Positions 42,218 to 52,886 of a stretch of 64,000 nt of DNA are shown here, one piece after another. Below the pieces are notes generated by a model, which worked only from the letters and a program-made list of their open reading frames with translations, had not been told where the DNA came from and made no database searches. Positions within the stretch are counted from its first letter, which is position 1; each line of letters opens with the position of its first letter. The DNA is from Oceanobacillus saliphilus (lineage in GTDB: Bacteria > Bacillota > Bacilli > Bacillales > Amphibacillaceae), in NCBI RefSeq assembly GCF_023522835.1, contig NZ_JALCZU010000006.1, positions 62,001-126,000 of the forward strand, given 5' to 3'. A program made the translations under genes and the position numbers.

Positions 42218-43690
42218 TTAAGCTTTTACTAATTCCTTTTTCACTTCTGCACAACGACCAGGTTGTGGGAATAGTTTTCCTGGGTTTAATAGATTTTTTG
42301 GGTTAAACACAGCTCGTATATCTGTTTGTGCAGCTATTTCTTCGTCACTGAAAATAAAGCGCATTTCAGCTGATTTTTCAATTCCGACACCGTGTTCACC
42401 AGTAATCGAACCTCCAACATCTGCACAAGCCTTTAAGCATTCGGAACCCGCTTTGGATGCACGCTCACTTTCACCCGGAATACTCGCATCGTATAATATG
42501 AGTGGATGTAGATTTCCATCGCCTGCATGGAAGATGTTCGCAATACGAAGCTCATACTTTTTACTGATTTCAGCGATTTTTGTAAGGACCTCAGGCAAGC
42601 GTGTTCTGGGAATAACGCCATCCTGCACAAGATAGTCAGGAGAGATTGCCCCCATTGCTCCAAAGCCCATCTTTCGGTTTGCCCACCAAAGACCACGCTC
42701 TGCCTCATCTTTCGCCACTTTTACTTCTCGGACATTATTATTTTTACATACAGTAAGAATCTCATCGATTTGGTCTTCAATTCCAGCGGCAATCCCATCT
42801 ACTTCAATAAGCAGAAAGGCAGCAATGTCTCTTGGATGTCCAACTGGATAGGCAGCTGATTCCACACCTTCAATGGCAATAGAATCCATCATTTCAAGTG
42901 CTGCTGGAATGATCCCAGCAGCAATAATCTCTGAAACTGCTTTACTTGCATCATCGATTTCATCAAAATAAGCAAGAACGGTTTTCTTCCCTTCAGGATT
43001 TTTTAATACTTTTACTGTGATTTTAGTTACGATGCCAAGCGTTCCTTCTGAACCAGTCAAAAGGCCAAGCAGATCATATCCCGGACGATCGGGAACACCT
43101 TCTTCACCAAGTTCAATGACTTCACCACTAGGAAGTACAATTTCAAGGCCTAAGATATGATTCGTCGTAACGCCATATTTCAAACAATGGGCGCCACCTG
43201 AATTCTCAGCGACATTACCGCCAATTGTACATGTATATTGGCTTGAAGGATCTGGTGCGTAATAGTAGCCTTTGTCCGAAATAGATTGTGTCAGCTTAAG
43301 GTTAATAAAACCTGGCTCAACAACTGCTTTTCTATTTTCCAAGTCAAGATGAAGCATTTTCTTCATCTTGACCAGACTAATCAGCACTTCCCCTCCCAAT
43401 GGTGTCGCTCCTCCACTTAAACCGGTACCAGCACCGCGTGCGATATATGGGGTTTCTTCTTTGTTTAAGCATTTCACAACGTCTGTAACCTGTTTTGTGC
43501 TTTTTACAAAAACAACCGCTTTTGGCATACCTTTTGACATCGTATAGCCATCACATTCATAAGAAATGAGATCTTCTTTCAAATAAAGAACTTCATTTTC
43601 GCCAACAATATCCATTAATTTTTGTACAACAGCATCGGGTTTTTGTCTTTGACGCTTTTTTCCAAACAAATTTCTCACATCCTTTATCAT
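42218..43690 (-). CDS. glcD: Glycolate oxidase FAD subunit GlcD
   Basis: A 490-residue FAD-linked oxidase (FAD_binding_4 plus C-terminal FAD-oxidase domain). The FAD-binding region contains IARGAGTGLSGGATPLGGEV near 90 and the C-terminal end the histidine-containing TGEHGVGIEK motif near 445. With GlcE and GlcF it oxidises glycolate (or D-lactate) to glyoxylate (or pyruvate) at the membrane. Its ATG overlaps the glcF stop (TAATG). Gene order glcE-glcF-glcD is reversed from E. coli but the set is complete. Confidence 0.92.
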   Translation of the reverse strand: MIKDVRNLFGKKRQRQKPDAVVQKLMDIVGENEVLYLKEDLISYECDGYTMSKGMPKAVVFVKSTKQVTDVVKCLNKEETPYIARGAGTGLSGGATPLGGEVLISLVKMKKMLHLDLENRKAVVEPGFINLKLTQSISDKGYYYAPDPSSQYTCTIGGNVAENSGGAHCLKYGVTTNHILGLEIVLPSGEVIELGEEGVPDRPGYDLLGLLTGSEGTLGIVTKITVKVLKNPEGKKTVLAYFDEIDDASKAVSEIIAAGIIPAALEMMDSIAIEGVESAAYPVGHPRDIAAFLLIEVDGIAAGIEDQIDEILTVCKNNNVREVKVAKDEAERGLWWANRKMGFGAMGAISPDYLVQDGVIPRTRLPEVLTKIAEISKKYELRIANIFHAGDGNLHPLILYDASIPGESERASKAGSECLKACADVGGSITGEHGVGIEKSAEMRFIFSDEEIAAQTDIRAVFNPKNLLNPGKLFPQPGRCAEVKKELVKA

Positions 43691-45072
43691 TACGATTTAA
43701 CTTGTTTGCTTGCTTCCTCTTTATCTTTTTCATAAGCCCAATCCAGCAGTTGGATGGTATGGACAACCTTTTCACTTCTGCCATGTTTTTTTACACCCAT
43801 CGCGATTTGAAGCATGCAACCAGGATTGCCCATTGAAATCATTTCAATATTCTCAGGGATGTCATCAATCTTACGGTCAAGAAGTGCCCCTGCCATCTCA
43901 GGGTGTGTGAGATTGTAGATTCCTGCACTGCCACAGCATCTGTCTGCATCCGGTAACTCCACCATCTCCACACCTGGAATTTCTTTTAAAAGCTGACGAG
44001 GTTCAAAGCGTACACCTTGCCCGTGTGCTAGGTGACATGCATCGTGGTACGTTATTTTGGTTTTCACTTCTGCTTTTGGACGTTTAAAATCAGTGTCATA
44101 CAAAAACTTGGAAACATCTTCAACTTTTGCTGAAAATTCTTTTGCTAAAGGCAGCATCTCAGGATCATTTCTGAATAGTTCGTGATACTCCTGCAGTGCA
44201 CTTCCACAGCCTGCTGCATTTACTAGTACTTTATCGTAATCTTTAAAAGCCTCGATATTTTGTTTTGCAAGCATTTTCCCTGTTTCTCGATCTCCAGCAT
44301 GAATATGAAGAGCCCCACAGCATCCCTGTTGTTTTGGCATACCAACCTCAAATCCGTTATGTGTCAGCACACGAATGGTCGCTTCGTTAACATCACTGAA
44401 CATGACATCCATGACACAGCCAGTTAAAATCCCTACCCGTTGCTTTGTCTCACCTTCAGCTGGTACAATCTCCGGATACCTGCCTAGCACCGGTTTTCCT
44501 ACTTTCGGAAGAACGGACTCCATATCTTTCAAGTGGGTTGGCATGACGTTAAGCATCCCTGTTTTTCTTACAACAGTTTGGACCCCGCTCTTTTGGTAAA
44601 ACCGCATGAACCCACCAAGCATATTCAAACGATTCTGATGTGGAAAAACACCTTTTAATGCTGTCTTGCTGATCATTCCACTAAATCCTTTTAAAGGCAT
44701 TGCCTGGCGAATTTGACCTCGAGCCTCTTCAATTAAACCACCCACTTGCACATCTGCAGGACATGCAGTTTCACAAGCACGACAATCCAAACAATCAAAT
44801 ACAGGTTTGGAAAATGCTTCATTGACATTAATTTTGCCTTCCGCTACAGCTTTGATTAAATAAACACGCCCTCTTGGTGAATGTTGTTCTTCACCTGTTT
44901 CCTGATACGTCGGACAAGCTTCCAGACACATGCCACAGTGAACACAGTCTGCCCATTTATTTTCATCAGGAAGATCATCCCAAAGATAGTTTCCTAACGT
45001 CTTCGTTTCACATGCTACCCCGTTTTTTGCAATCTCTACCAAATTTGCTAATCCCTTCTCATGCACACTCAT
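43690..45072 (-). CDS. glcF: Glycolate oxidase iron-sulfur subunit GlcF
   Basis: A 460-residue protein with two [4Fe-4S] motifs near the N-terminus (CVHCGMCLEACP near 42 and CLDCRACETACP near 93) and two C-terminal CCG domains (QGCCGALHIHAG near 250, DRCCGSAGIYN near 375). It passes electrons from the flavin subunits to the quinone pool. SD AGGAGGT lies in the end of glcE and the stop overlaps glcD, so the three subunits are coupled. Confidence 0.93.
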   Translation of the reverse strand: MSVHEKGLANLVEIAKNGVACETKTLGNYLWDDLPDENKWADCVHCGMCLEACPTYQETGEEQHSPRGRVYLIKAVAEGKINVNEAFSKPVFDCLDCRACETACPADVQVGGLIEEARGQIRQAMPLKGFSGMISKTALKGVFPHQNRLNMLGGFMRFYQKSGVQTVVRKTGMLNVMPTHLKDMESVLPKVGKPVLGRYPEIVPAEGETKQRVGILTGCVMDVMFSDVNEATIRVLTHNGFEVGMPKQQGCCGALHIHAGDRETGKMLAKQNIEAFKDYDKVLVNAAGCGSALQEYHELFRNDPEMLPLAKEFSAKVEDVSKFLYDTDFKRPKAEVKTKITYHDACHLAHGQGVRFEPRQLLKEIPGVEMVELPDADRCCGSAGIYNLTHPEMAGALLDRKIDDIPENIEMISMGNPGCMLQIAMGVKKHGRSEKVVHTIQLLDWAYEKDKEEASKQVKS

Positions 45073-45073
45073 T

Positions 45074-46408
45074 CTATATACCTCCTACAAATCGATGGCG
45101 GTTTAGGATTACCTTCGGGTCGTTTGTTCGTTTAATACCTTGTAGCAGTGCAAAGTACCCTGGCTTTTCACCCCAAACTCCAACCGTCTCCCTTAATTGA
45201 AATGGTAAATGTGTACAAACGACATACCCGTGGCCGTTTTCTACCTTTGTGCGAAATTCTCTAATGTATGAAACAATATTGCTGGAAGACCCCTTTACAA
45301 ATACCCGTGAAATTCCATGGCCTAAGCCTCCATGCGCTTCAATTGAGACAGCATGCATCGCAGCAAGTTTATCAGCCAGCTCCAGGTTAACGAGGACATC
45401 CAAATTATTACTTCCTACTTTTAAGGCAGCTTGCGTAGCTGCATCATGCTGTTCATCATTGTAGCCGTTTGGACCCAAATGACGGAATTTTTCCCACCAC
45501 TGCCTTGCTTCTTCTTCATGCATTACGGTATGTTCCACGCCGACTGGTAAATGTTCCTTCACCCATTTTTCCTGTTCCAGAACAGCATTTTCCCGATCTT
45601 CAAATGCAATTGCAAGTGTATAGCAATGTTTACCATTCATCTTTTCAGTAAGCGTAGGGTTTAAAAGCTCCAGAGAGACCGGTTCCATCATCGAATCGAG
45701 AATCTTCACAGAAAAATCACGAATATCCTGTTCATTGCCTTTCAGAAAATGCAGCAGAGATAGTCCCTCGTATTTTGGGAGTGGACGTAGTTTAATCGTG
45801 ATTTCACTAATTACACCAAGTGTTCCCATCGAACCGATGAAAAGCTTATTCATGTCATACCCCGCCACGTTTTTTACAACTTTACCGCCTGTGCGAATAA
45901 CGTTTCCATCCGAATAAACAATTCTCGTGCCGATAACCAAATCTCTAGCAGATCCGTAAAGCAGTCTTTTAGGACCGCTGTCATTTGCTGCGACAATGCC
46001 ACCAATCGTTGCCAGCTCCGGCCAGGGAGTATCAAATGCGACACGCTGTCCGGTTTTAGTTAATGCATTTGTAATTTCTTTTAACGTCGTTCCGGGTTTC
46101 ACCGTCAATGTCAGATCACCAACGGAATGATCGACGACTCCCTTGTAGTTTGCAAGCGACAACAAAATATCGGCCAGTTCAACTATTCCGCCGTATCCCC
46201 GCTTCGTTCCACCAGATATAACATTTACCGTTTTATCATGTTCATTTGCATATGCGAGCACACTTGAAATATCTTCTTCAGAGTAGGCTTCCATCATCTG
46301 TATCCCGCCATTACCAAGCGGATGCTTTTGTTCATCATTCTGTTTGATTTGTTCTTTGGGTAGAATGTCCTCGATTGGTAAAACACCTTCCGTACCAGAA
46401 GTAATCAT
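45074..46408 (-). CDS. glcE: Glycolate oxidase FAD-binding subunit GlcE
   Basis: A 444-residue flavin subunit resembling GlcE but longer than the E. coli protein. The FAD-binding domain contains VISGGTKRGYGGIVE near 62, TVKPGTTLKEIT near 100 and LATIGGIVAANDSGPKRLLYG near 130. It partners GlcD and GlcF. SD GGAGGAACTGG lies directly before the ATG, 15 bases after the GntR regulator gene, so the regulator is the first gene of the operon. Confidence 0.9.
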   Translation of the reverse strand: MITSGTEGVLPIEDILPKEQIKQNDEQKHPLGNGGIQMMEAYSEEDISSVLAYANEHDKTVNVISGGTKRGYGGIVELADILLSLANYKGVVDHSVGDLTLTVKPGTTLKEITNALTKTGQRVAFDTPWPELATIGGIVAANDSGPKRLLYGSARDLVIGTRIVYSDGNVIRTGGKVVKNVAGYDMNKLFIGSMGTLGVISEITIKLRPLPKYEGLSLLHFLKGNEQDIRDFSVKILDSMMEPVSLELLNPTLTEKMNGKHCYTLAIAFEDRENAVLEQEKWVKEHLPVGVEHTVMHEEEARQWWEKFRHLGPNGYNDEQHDAATQAALKVGSNNLDVLVNLELADKLAAMHAVSIEAHGGLGHGISRVFVKGSSSNIVSYIREFRTKVENGHGYVVCTHLPFQLRETVGVWGEKPGYFALLQGIKRTNDPKVILNRHRFVGGI

Positions 46409-46423
46409 GTTCCAGTTCCTCCT

Positions 46424-47134
46424 TCATTCATTACTTGAATCTTGCAGGTGACTATGAAGTAACGCTTCTACATATGTAAGGTGACTTAGCATTGCTTCAC
46501 GAGCGTTTATGGAATCATTTGCTCTTATAGCCTCATAAATTGCAGTATGCTGCATGCTGACATCGGATGATAATTTCGAATCCGATAAAATGATTCGATG
46601 GCAGTCCATCATGCCCTTTTTCATTGATTCCGAAACCGCTTTCAACGATTCGATCAATATTTCATTACCACATGCTTCTGCAATCGCCTGGTGAAATTCA
46701 TAATCTGCTTTCCACCCTTTTAATGTTTTAGCCTCTATTAAGTCATTCAATGCTAATTCCATTGGACCCAGTTGACTTACGGTTGCGTTAATTGCAGCCA
46801 TTTCAACAATACCAACCTCCAAAATCTTACGAACTTGATAAACTTCACGAATGTCTCTTTTTCTCAGGCTTAGTACGTTAGGAAGCAGATAATTGGTATC
46901 AGTACGGCAGACAAAGGTACCTTCCCCATGCTTTATGACGACAAGTCCTCTTCCTTTTAATGTTGTTAACGCATCACGCACGGCCGAGCGTCCCACTTCA
47001 AACATGTCACACAGTTCTCTAACAGAAGGCAATTTTTCCTCAGGCTCAACTTTACCGGAAAGAATCCATCCTTCAATTTGTTCAACAACAATCTCAGAAA
47101 CCTTTTTTCTCGATATTTTATCAGCTTGAAGCAC
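46424..47134 (-). CDS. GntR-family regulator (FadR/FCD subfamily) of the glycolate genes
   Basis: A 236-residue regulator. An N-terminal winged helix (about 8-75, LPSVRELCDMFEVGRSAVRD) is followed by an FCD ligand-binding domain (about 90-225) with the metal-ligand helix positions EFHQAIAEACGN near 142. FCD members such as GlcC, LldR and LutR sense glycolate, lactate or related acids. It starts with GTG after GGGAGGTC. An 18-bp palindrome lies 41 bases upstream and is a probable autoregulatory operator. Confidence 0.88.
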   Translation of the reverse strand: MLQADKISRKKVSEIVVEQIEGWILSGKVEPEEKLPSVRELCDMFEVGRSAVRDALTTLKGRGLVVIKHGEGTFVCRTDTNYLLPNVLSLRKRDIREVYQVRKILEVGIVEMAAINATVSQLGPMELALNDLIEAKTLKGWKADYEFHQAIAEACGNEILIESLKAVSESMKKGMMDCHRIILSDSKLSSDVSMQHTAIYEAIRANDSINAREAMLSHLTYVEALLHSHLQDSSNE

Positions 47135-47174
47135 TTGAAGACCTCCCTCTGCTTCGATTACGAAGCTCGTTTAC

Positions 47175-47192
47175 TTATCAGATATCTGATAA
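47175..47192. promoter_or_regulatory. Palindromic operator upstream of the GntR gene
   Basis: TTATCAGATATCTGATAA is a perfect 18-bp palindrome in the leader of the glc operon, of the size and half-site style used by FadR/FCD-type GntR repressors. The remaining stretch from 47193 to about 47470 is AT-rich and shows no gene or further clear signal. Confidence 0.65.
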
Positions 47193-47475
47193 CTTTTTCT
47201 TTAGTAAACCATTGTAATCGTGCAAAGTCAAGGTTGTTTTCAAAAGAATGCAAATATTTATACGATACTATCTTCTTTTATACTTTTCGTCAAATAGTAA
47301 CAATGCGGAGCCTTTATGTATTCAAGTTTCCATACTAGCGAAATTCTGGTTGCGGAGGACCTGGGTTGCTCAGAACTTTGTCCATTAACAATTTGGCTAT
47401 ACCGAAACTGAAACTCGGGCACCAGCTCTAACTCGACAAACAATCGTTCCGAGTCGAATCAAAGAACAAAGAGAA

Positions 47476-47497
47476 GGAGGGACCTGCTAGTCCCTCC
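47476..47497 (-). terminator. Terminator of malate synthase G
   Basis: GGAGGGAC and GTCCCTCC form an 8-bp stem with a six-base loop, seven bases after the glcB stop codon; a T-rich run (TTCTCTTTG) follows on the minus strand. Confidence 0.7.
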
Positions 47498-47503
47498 CAT
47501 CCA

Positions 47504-49681
47504 TTAACTTTTTACGTGGTACTTTTCTTTTGCTTCCAGACGGCGACTGTGAAGAATCGGTTCCGTGTACCCGCTTGGTTGTTCTTTCCCTTTGAAAACA
47601 AGGTCGCATGCTGCTTGGAATGCAATAGAATCTTCGAAGTTAGGTGCCATTGGGCGATAAAATGCATCTCCTGCATTTTGCTCGTCAACAATTCTGGCCA
47701 TACGTTTCAGTGTATCTAACGTCTGTTCTTCGGTACAAATACCATGGTGAAGCCAGTTGGTTAACATTTGGCTAGAGATACGCAATGTGGCACGATCTTC
47801 CATAAGCGCTACATTGTTAATATCCGGAACTTTTGAACAGCCAACACCCTGCTCTACCCAACGAACAACATAACCTAGCAATGTTTGTGCGCTGTTATCA
47901 AGCTCGTTCTGAATTTCATCAGCAGACCAGTCTGTATTTTCTGCAACTGGAATTTGTAAAATGTTCTTACGGTAATTCTGCACATCTTTTTGAAGTTCCT
48001 CTTGAACTTTTCGAACGTCAATTTCATGGTAGTGAAGCGCATGCAGTGTTGCGGCTGTCGGTGATGGAACCCAGGCGGTGTTTCCACCTGCTTTTAAGTG
48101 GCCAGCTTTTTGCTCCAGCATAGCAGCCATTAAATCCGGCATGGCCCACATCCCTTTTCCAATTTGCGCTTTCCCCTTTAAACCGGTATCCAAGCCAATA
48201 CGGACATTATTTTTCTCATAGCCAGTCAGCCAAGTTGATGATTTCATTTCACCTTTTCTAATCATTGGGCCTGCTTCCATGGAGGTATGAATCTCATCAC
48301 CTGTGCGATCTAGGAAACCAGTATTAATGAAAACAATACGTTCTTTTACTTCATTTATACAATTTTTCAAGTTCAAGCTGGTTCGGCGTTCCTCATCCAT
48401 TACGCCAATTTTAAGTGTGTTGCGCTTCATCTCAAGCATGTCTTCAATACGATTAAATAATTCATTTGCAAAAGCCACTTCTTTGGATCCGTGCATCTTC
48501 GGCTTAACAATATAGACAGAACCCTTCGTAGAATTTTGGTATGGACTATTACCTAATAGATCGTGTTTAGCCATCAAGCTTGTAAACACACCATCCATAA
48601 TTCCTTCAGGTACTTCCTGCCCGTTCTCATCCAACATTGCGTTGTTCGTCATTAAGTGACCAACGTTACGGATAAACATCAGCACACGACCAGGTAGTGT
48701 AATCTCTTCACCGTCCGTTCCTGTATAGACACGATCACGGTTTAATGTACGCGTAAATTCTTTTTCCCCTTTTCTGAATACAGACGTTAAATCTCCTCTG
48801 TTCAGGCCCAGCCAGTTGCGATATACAAGTGTTTTATCTTCGGCATCTACAGCTGCTACAGAATCTTCACAGTCCATTATGGTGGAGGTTGCGGACTCCA
48901 AGTAAACATCTTTAACGCCAGCCGGGTCCGTTTTTCCGATTGGGTGATTACGGTCAATTTGAATTTCAAAATGTAAACCGTTATTTTTAAATAACACAGC
49001 ATCAGGATTTTTCGCAGACCCCTGGTAACCAGTAAATTTAGCAATATCTTCAAGTTCCGTTGTCTCTCCGCTTTTAAGGGTTACGATTAGTTTCCCGCTA
49101 TCAATGGTGTAGTTCGTTACGTCTAGATGTGAGGAGGTTTGAAGTGGTACGTTTTCATCAAGGAAATTTTTAGCAAATGCAATTACTTTTTCGCCACGGA
49201 TAGGGTTATAGGCATCTTTTTTCTCAGCGCCGTCTTCTTCACTTATAGCATCTGTTCCGTATAGTGCATCATAAAGTGAACCCCAGCGTGCGTTAGCAGC
49301 ATTAATGGCATAGCGTGCATTGTCAATTGGCACCACGAGCTGTGGTCCAGCCTGTACCGTAATGACATCGTCGATATTCTCGGTCGTAATATTGAAATCT
49401 TCTGTCTGAGGCTCCAAATAGCCGATTTTTTCTAAAAATGCTTCATATGTTTTGGAATCAAATGCATTGTTTTCTTTATGCCATGCATCGATCTGCTTTT
49501 GTAATTCATCACGCTCAACTAATAAGGCTTTATTTTTCGGAGCCAAATCGGAGACAAGTTTACCTAAATCTGTCCAAAATTTTTCAACATCAAGCCCTGT
49601 TTCTGGTAGTGCTTCCGAAGTAACAAAATCATAAAGTACTTTGGCAACTTGAAGATTGCCCACCTTCACATAATCCGTCAT
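47504..49681 (-). CDS. glcB: Malate synthase G
   Basis: A 725-residue enzyme of the monomeric G form, condensing glyoxylate with acetyl-CoA to malate. Typical sequences are [17 protein letters not shown] near 268, [10 protein letters not shown] near 335, [16 protein letters not shown] near 462 and [10 protein letters not shown] near 610. It can use glyoxylate from glycolate oxidation (glcDEF upstream) or from isocitrate lyase (aceA at 58670). SD GGGAGG precedes the ATG. It is divergent from a LysR gene, which is likely its regulator. Confidence 0.96.
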   Translation of the reverse strand: MTDYVKVGNLQVAKVLYDFVTSEALPETGLDVEKFWTDLGKLVSDLAPKNKALLVERDELQKQIDAWHKENNAFDSKTYEAFLEKIGYLEPQTEDFNITTENIDDVITVQAGPQLVVPIDNARYAINAANARWGSLYDALYGTDAISEEDGAEKKDAYNPIRGEKVIAFAKNFLDENVPLQTSSHLDVTNYTIDSGKLIVTLKSGETTELEDIAKFTGYQGSAKNPDAVLFKNNGLHFEIQIDRNHPIGKTDPAGVKDVYLESATSTIMDCEDSVAAVDAEDKTLVYRNWLGLNRGDLTSVFRKGEKEFTRTLNRDRVYTGTDGEEITLPGRVLMFIRNVGHLMTNNAMLDENGQEVPEGIMDGVFTSLMAKHDLLGNSPYQNSTKGSVYIVKPKMHGSKEVAFANELFNRIEDMLEMKRNTLKIGVMDEERRTSLNLKNCINEVKERIVFINTGFLDRTGDEIHTSMEAGPMIRKGEMKSSTWLTGYEKNNVRIGLDTGLKGKAQIGKGMWAMPDLMAAMLEQKAGHLKAGGNTAWVPSPTAATLHALHYHEIDVRKVQEELQKDVQNYRKNILQIPVAENTDWSADEIQNELDNSAQTLLGYVVRWVEQGVGCSKVPDINNVALMEDRATLRISSQMLTNWLHHGICTEEQTLDTLKRMARIVDEQNAGDAFYRPMAPNFEDSIAFQAACDLVFKGKEQPSGYTEPILHSRRLEAKEKYHVKS

Positions 49682-49779
49682 ACATAATTCCTCCCTTTCC
49701 TATCCCTCTATCAACTATTCTAATAGGAGATTATCAGAAACAAAAATACATGTTTTGCATGAATGTTATTCCTTTTGGC

Positions 49780-49795
49780 TATACCTTACCGTATA
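49780..49795. promoter_or_regulatory. Candidate LysR-type operator between glcB and the LysR gene
   Basis: TATAC and GTATA are separated by six bases (TATACCTTACCGTATA), an inverted repeat containing the T-N11-A pattern of LysR sites, in the 145-base divergent intergenic region. Confidence 0.5.
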
Positions 49796-49835
49796 ATTAG
49801 GTTAAAGTCAGTAATATTTTGAGAGGGTGCTCATG

Positions 49836-50720
49836 ATGGACATAAGACAAATTGAATATTTTGCAGAAGTTGCGAAACAGCTCAACTTCACGAGAGCAGC
49901 TTCCATTCTTCATATATCACAGCCTTCATTAAGTAAAACAATTAAAAACCTTGAGACAGAGCTAGGTGCTCCACTCTTTTATCGAGGCGCTAAACAATTG
50001 GATCTAACGGATGCAGGAAAAGCGTTCTTAGTCAATGCGAAGACTGTTCTTGATGCTTTCGAAAATTTAACATCTGAACTAAATGATGTCATTAATATAA
50101 AAAAAGGTGAAATAAAAATCGGGATTCCCCCGATTATTGGCGCAGCATTTTTCTCAAAATTAATAAGTAAATACAAAGAGTCCTATCCTTCCATTAATTT
50201 GATCTTAAATGAGGTTGGAAGTAACAAAATTAAACATGGCGTTAATGAAGGCGAACTGGATATTGGATTAATCTGCAATCTCCCCATTCAAAAAGAAAAC
50301 TTTGAGACAATTAAACTATTAAAAGATCCATTAATGCTTGTTGTACAAAAAGACAATCCGTTAACGGAAAGAGAATCCATTGGCTTTTCCCATATCGAAA
50401 AAGAGCCCTTTATTATGTACCGACATGATTTCTCCCTCCATGACAGGATTATTGAAGCATGTGAAAATCATGGATTTTATCCAAATATCGTATGTGAGAG
50501 CTCACAAAAGGATTTTATGATTGAGATGGTTGAAGCAAAATTAGGTGTTGCCTTATTACCTAGTAAAATTTGCGGTCAGATTAACAGTGATAAAATTAAA
50601 GCGATTCCTTTTACGAGACCTGTCGTCAATCTGGAATTAGGCATGATCTGGAAAAAGGACAAATACGTGCCACATGCTGTACGTGAATTTATCGCCATGT
50701 CCGAATCATTCAGCATTTAA
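49836..50720 (+). CDS. LysR-family transcriptional regulator divergent from malate synthase G
   Basis: A 294-residue LysR-type regulator. The winged helix (about 1-60) reads MDIRQIEYFAEVAKQLNFTR and ASILHISQPSLSKTIKNLE; the effector-binding domain starts near residue 88 (IKIGIPPIIGAAFFSKLI). I used the second ATG, which gives the usual MDIRQ start; the first ATG is one codon upstream. It is divergent from glcB with a candidate operator between them, so control of malate synthase is likely, perhaps in response to glyoxylate or glycolate. It converges on lutC with only 12 bases between stop codons. Confidence 0.88.
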   Translation: MDIRQIEYFAEVAKQLNFTRAASILHISQPSLSKTIKNLETELGAPLFYRGAKQLDLTDAGKAFLVNAKTVLDAFENLTSELNDVINIKKGEIKIGIPPIIGAAFFSKLISKYKESYPSINLILNEVGSNKIKHGVNEGELDIGLICNLPIQKENFETIKLLKDPLMLVVQKDNPLTERESIGFSHIEKEPFIMYRHDFSLHDRIIEACENHGFYPNIVCESSQKDFMIEMVEAKLGVALLPSKICGQINSDKIKAIPFTRPVVNLELGMIWKKDKYVPHAVREFIAMSESFSI

Positions 50721-50732
50721 ACAAAGCAATAT

Positions 50733-51434
50733 TTAGCGATCTGCTACTACTACATACACTGCCTTAACCGGCCCATGTACCCCGACAACGATGTCCATTT
50801 CAATATCAGCACTATTACTGGGTCCGGAAATGAAGTTGACACAGGTTGGAATTTCCTTACCATTCTCTACAAGTTTATGAATCTCGTGAGTGACCTGCGT
50901 CATTCGGGGTACAATGGTTGATTTTGGGACAATAGCAATATACGTAATCGGCAACAGACTTACGGAACGGGCAATATCCTTATCGTTGAATTGAACAATC
51001 GTACCAGACTCGGCCAAACTCTTATCACTAAAAAATACGCCTATGTCCGCATGTTTAGCTTTCTCAATATTTTCTTTACCGGCTGCAGTGTCCCATATAT
51101 GTGTTTGGGTTGTATCAAATAAGGAAGTGAGCCCATATTCTGAAAACCTACTATCCTTTGTAATGACGATAGAGTCTCCACCGTATTCGTTTATAATCTT
51201 TTCTATCGTTACAGAAAGCTCCGATTGCTGTGTTTCATACACATCAACATTTCTTTCTGTACTGTTTTTTTGAAAAGCTGCCATTAGGCCGTCAGTCGAT
51301 TCATTTTTGTAAACCTGCCATTGTGGCTGGTGTTTCCACGTTGGCAGGGAGACATCTTCCTTACGTTTTCGTTCAAGCTTATCAGCAATATTATTTAAAA
51401 AAGAATCCTTATTTTGAATGATGCCTTTAGCCAT
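50733..51434 (-). CDS. lutC: Lactate utilization protein LutC
   Basis: A 233-residue protein with an LUD domain (about 60-230). Recognisable parts are IGVFFSDKSLAESGTIV near 150, SLLPITYIAIVPKSTIVPRM near 175 and FISGPSNSADIEMDIVVGVH near 205. LutABC oxidises L-lactate to pyruvate independently of a classic dehydrogenase. It follows lutB by three bases and is the last gene of the operon. Confidence 0.94.
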   Translation of the reverse strand: MAKGIIQNKDSFLNNIADKLERKRKEDVSLPTWKHQPQWQVYKNESTDGLMAAFQKNSTERNVDVYETQQSELSVTIEKIINEYGGDSIVITKDSRFSEYGLTSLFDTTQTHIWDTAAGKENIEKAKHADIGVFFSDKSLAESGTIVQFNDKDIARSVSLLPITYIAIVPKSTIVPRMTQVTHEIHKLVENGKEIPTCVNFISGPSNSADIEMDIVVGVHGPVKAVYVVVADR

Positions 51435-51437
51435 TGA

Positions 51438-52871
51438 CTACTGCCTCCCCTTTTGATGTTCTTTAAACCAGGTTCTAAAATTATCTTTCCCGGGTGAAGG
51501 AAATTTACGGATTTCTGTCCAAGGCTTCATAGGACCTGGAATTTTCGAAATACTGCCATCTTGTATGAACGGTTTCATAAATATCGGTGCGCCCTTCACA
51601 GCTATTTGAAACAATGATGGTGTGCTTGCACCAATTCCAAATGCTTTCATGGCTGCTTTTTCACTTGCTTTTACCCTTCCTTTTTCCTTCACATAATTTT
51701 CCCGGTGCCTGATTAATTGTTCATGGAGTGGAATCTTAACAGGACAAGCTTCCGTACAGGCGGCACAAAGACTAGATGCGAAAGGGAGTTCGCCATATTC
51801 CTCATAACCTCCAAGAATAGGGGAAAGTACAGCGCCAATTGGTCCTTGGTAAATGGAACCATAAGCATGCCCTCCAATATGCCGATACACAGGACAAACA
51901 TTCACACAGGCTGCACATCGGATGCAATGAAGAGCCGATTGAAACTCCGTGCCCAATGCCCTTGAACGTCCAGCATCCAAAATGACAAGATGAAACTCCT
52001 TTGGTGCATCAACACAATCTTCCTCCACGCCTGGTGTCAAATTCGTTACATACGTCGTTATCTTTTGCCCCACGGCACTTCTGCTTAATAAATTGATTAA
52101 AACGTCCATTTCCTCCCAGGTCGGTACTAGCCGTTCCATACCCATAACCGTTATCTGTGTCTTCGGAAAGGTTGTAACCATATTCAAGTTACCTTCGTTC
52201 GTTGCAAGGGAGAGAGAACCAGACTCCGCAATAGCAAAGTTACAACCCGTAATTCCAATATCCGCTTCCATAAACACGTCACGAAGCTGGCTCCTGGCAA
52301 AAGCTGTTAACTCTCGTGGTTCTTCAGTTCCCATATAGCCTACCTTCGTTTTAAATGTATCACGAATCTGCTCTTTATTTTTATGAAGGGATGGAACAAC
52401 AATATGAGACGGTCGATCTTTATCATCCAGCTGCAAAATGTACTCAGCAAGGTCTGTTTCATGTACATGACATCCGATTTCTTCCAATGCTTCATTCAGA
52501 CCAATTTCTTCTGTAACCATTGATTTTGATTTGGTTACATGCTTTGCATTCTTTTTCCTGGCAACATCTTGGATATATCGGTTAGCATCTTCAGCTGTTT
52601 CAGCAAAATATACATGTCCACCACGTTCAGCGAAATTTTCACTTAACTGATCCAAGTAAAAGTCAAGGTTCTCCAATGTATGCCTGCGAATTTCTTCACC
52701 AGCACTTCGCCATTCTTCCCAATCACCAATCGTTTTATCTCCTTCGGTTGCAGCAAGCTTTTTCCCACGTAATCTATCCTGAGCTGATGCCATCGCATGA
52801 CGCATGAAGTCATCCTGCAAGGCATCTTCAATCCGATCAAAGAACTGCTTTTCTCCAATTTTCATTGGCAT
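51438..52871 (-). CDS. lutB: Lactate utilization iron-sulfur protein LutB
   Basis: A 477-residue protein: an LUD domain (about 70-300, with [20 protein letters not shown] and [18 protein letters not shown]) followed by two [4Fe-4S] motifs, [14 protein letters not shown] near 312 and [13 protein letters not shown] near 362, and a C-terminal tail. It is the electron-carrying subunit of the LutABC L-lactate oxidation complex. SD GGGAGG precedes the ATG, 15 bases after lutA. Confidence 0.95.
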   Translation of the reverse strand: MPMKIGEKQFFDRIEDALQDDFMRHAMASAQDRLRGKKLAATEGDKTIGDWEEWRSAGEEIRRHTLENLDFYLDQLSENFAERGGHVYFAETAEDANRYIQDVARKKNAKHVTKSKSMVTEEIGLNEALEEIGCHVHETDLAEYILQLDDKDRPSHIVVPSLHKNKEQIRDTFKTKVGYMGTEEPRELTAFARSQLRDVFMEADIGITGCNFAIAESGSLSLATNEGNLNMVTTFPKTQITVMGMERLVPTWEEMDVLINLLSRSAVGQKITTYVTNLTPGVEEDCVDAPKEFHLVILDAGRSRALGTEFQSALHCIRCAACVNVCPVYRHIGGHAYGSIYQGPIGAVLSPILGGYEEYGELPFASSLCAACTEACPVKIPLHEQLIRHRENYVKEKGRVKASEKAAMKAFGIGASTPSLFQIAVKGAPIFMKPFIQDGSISKIPGPMKPWTEIRKFPSPGKDNFRTWFKEHQKGRQ

Positions 52872-52886
52872 GTAAAAATACCTCCC

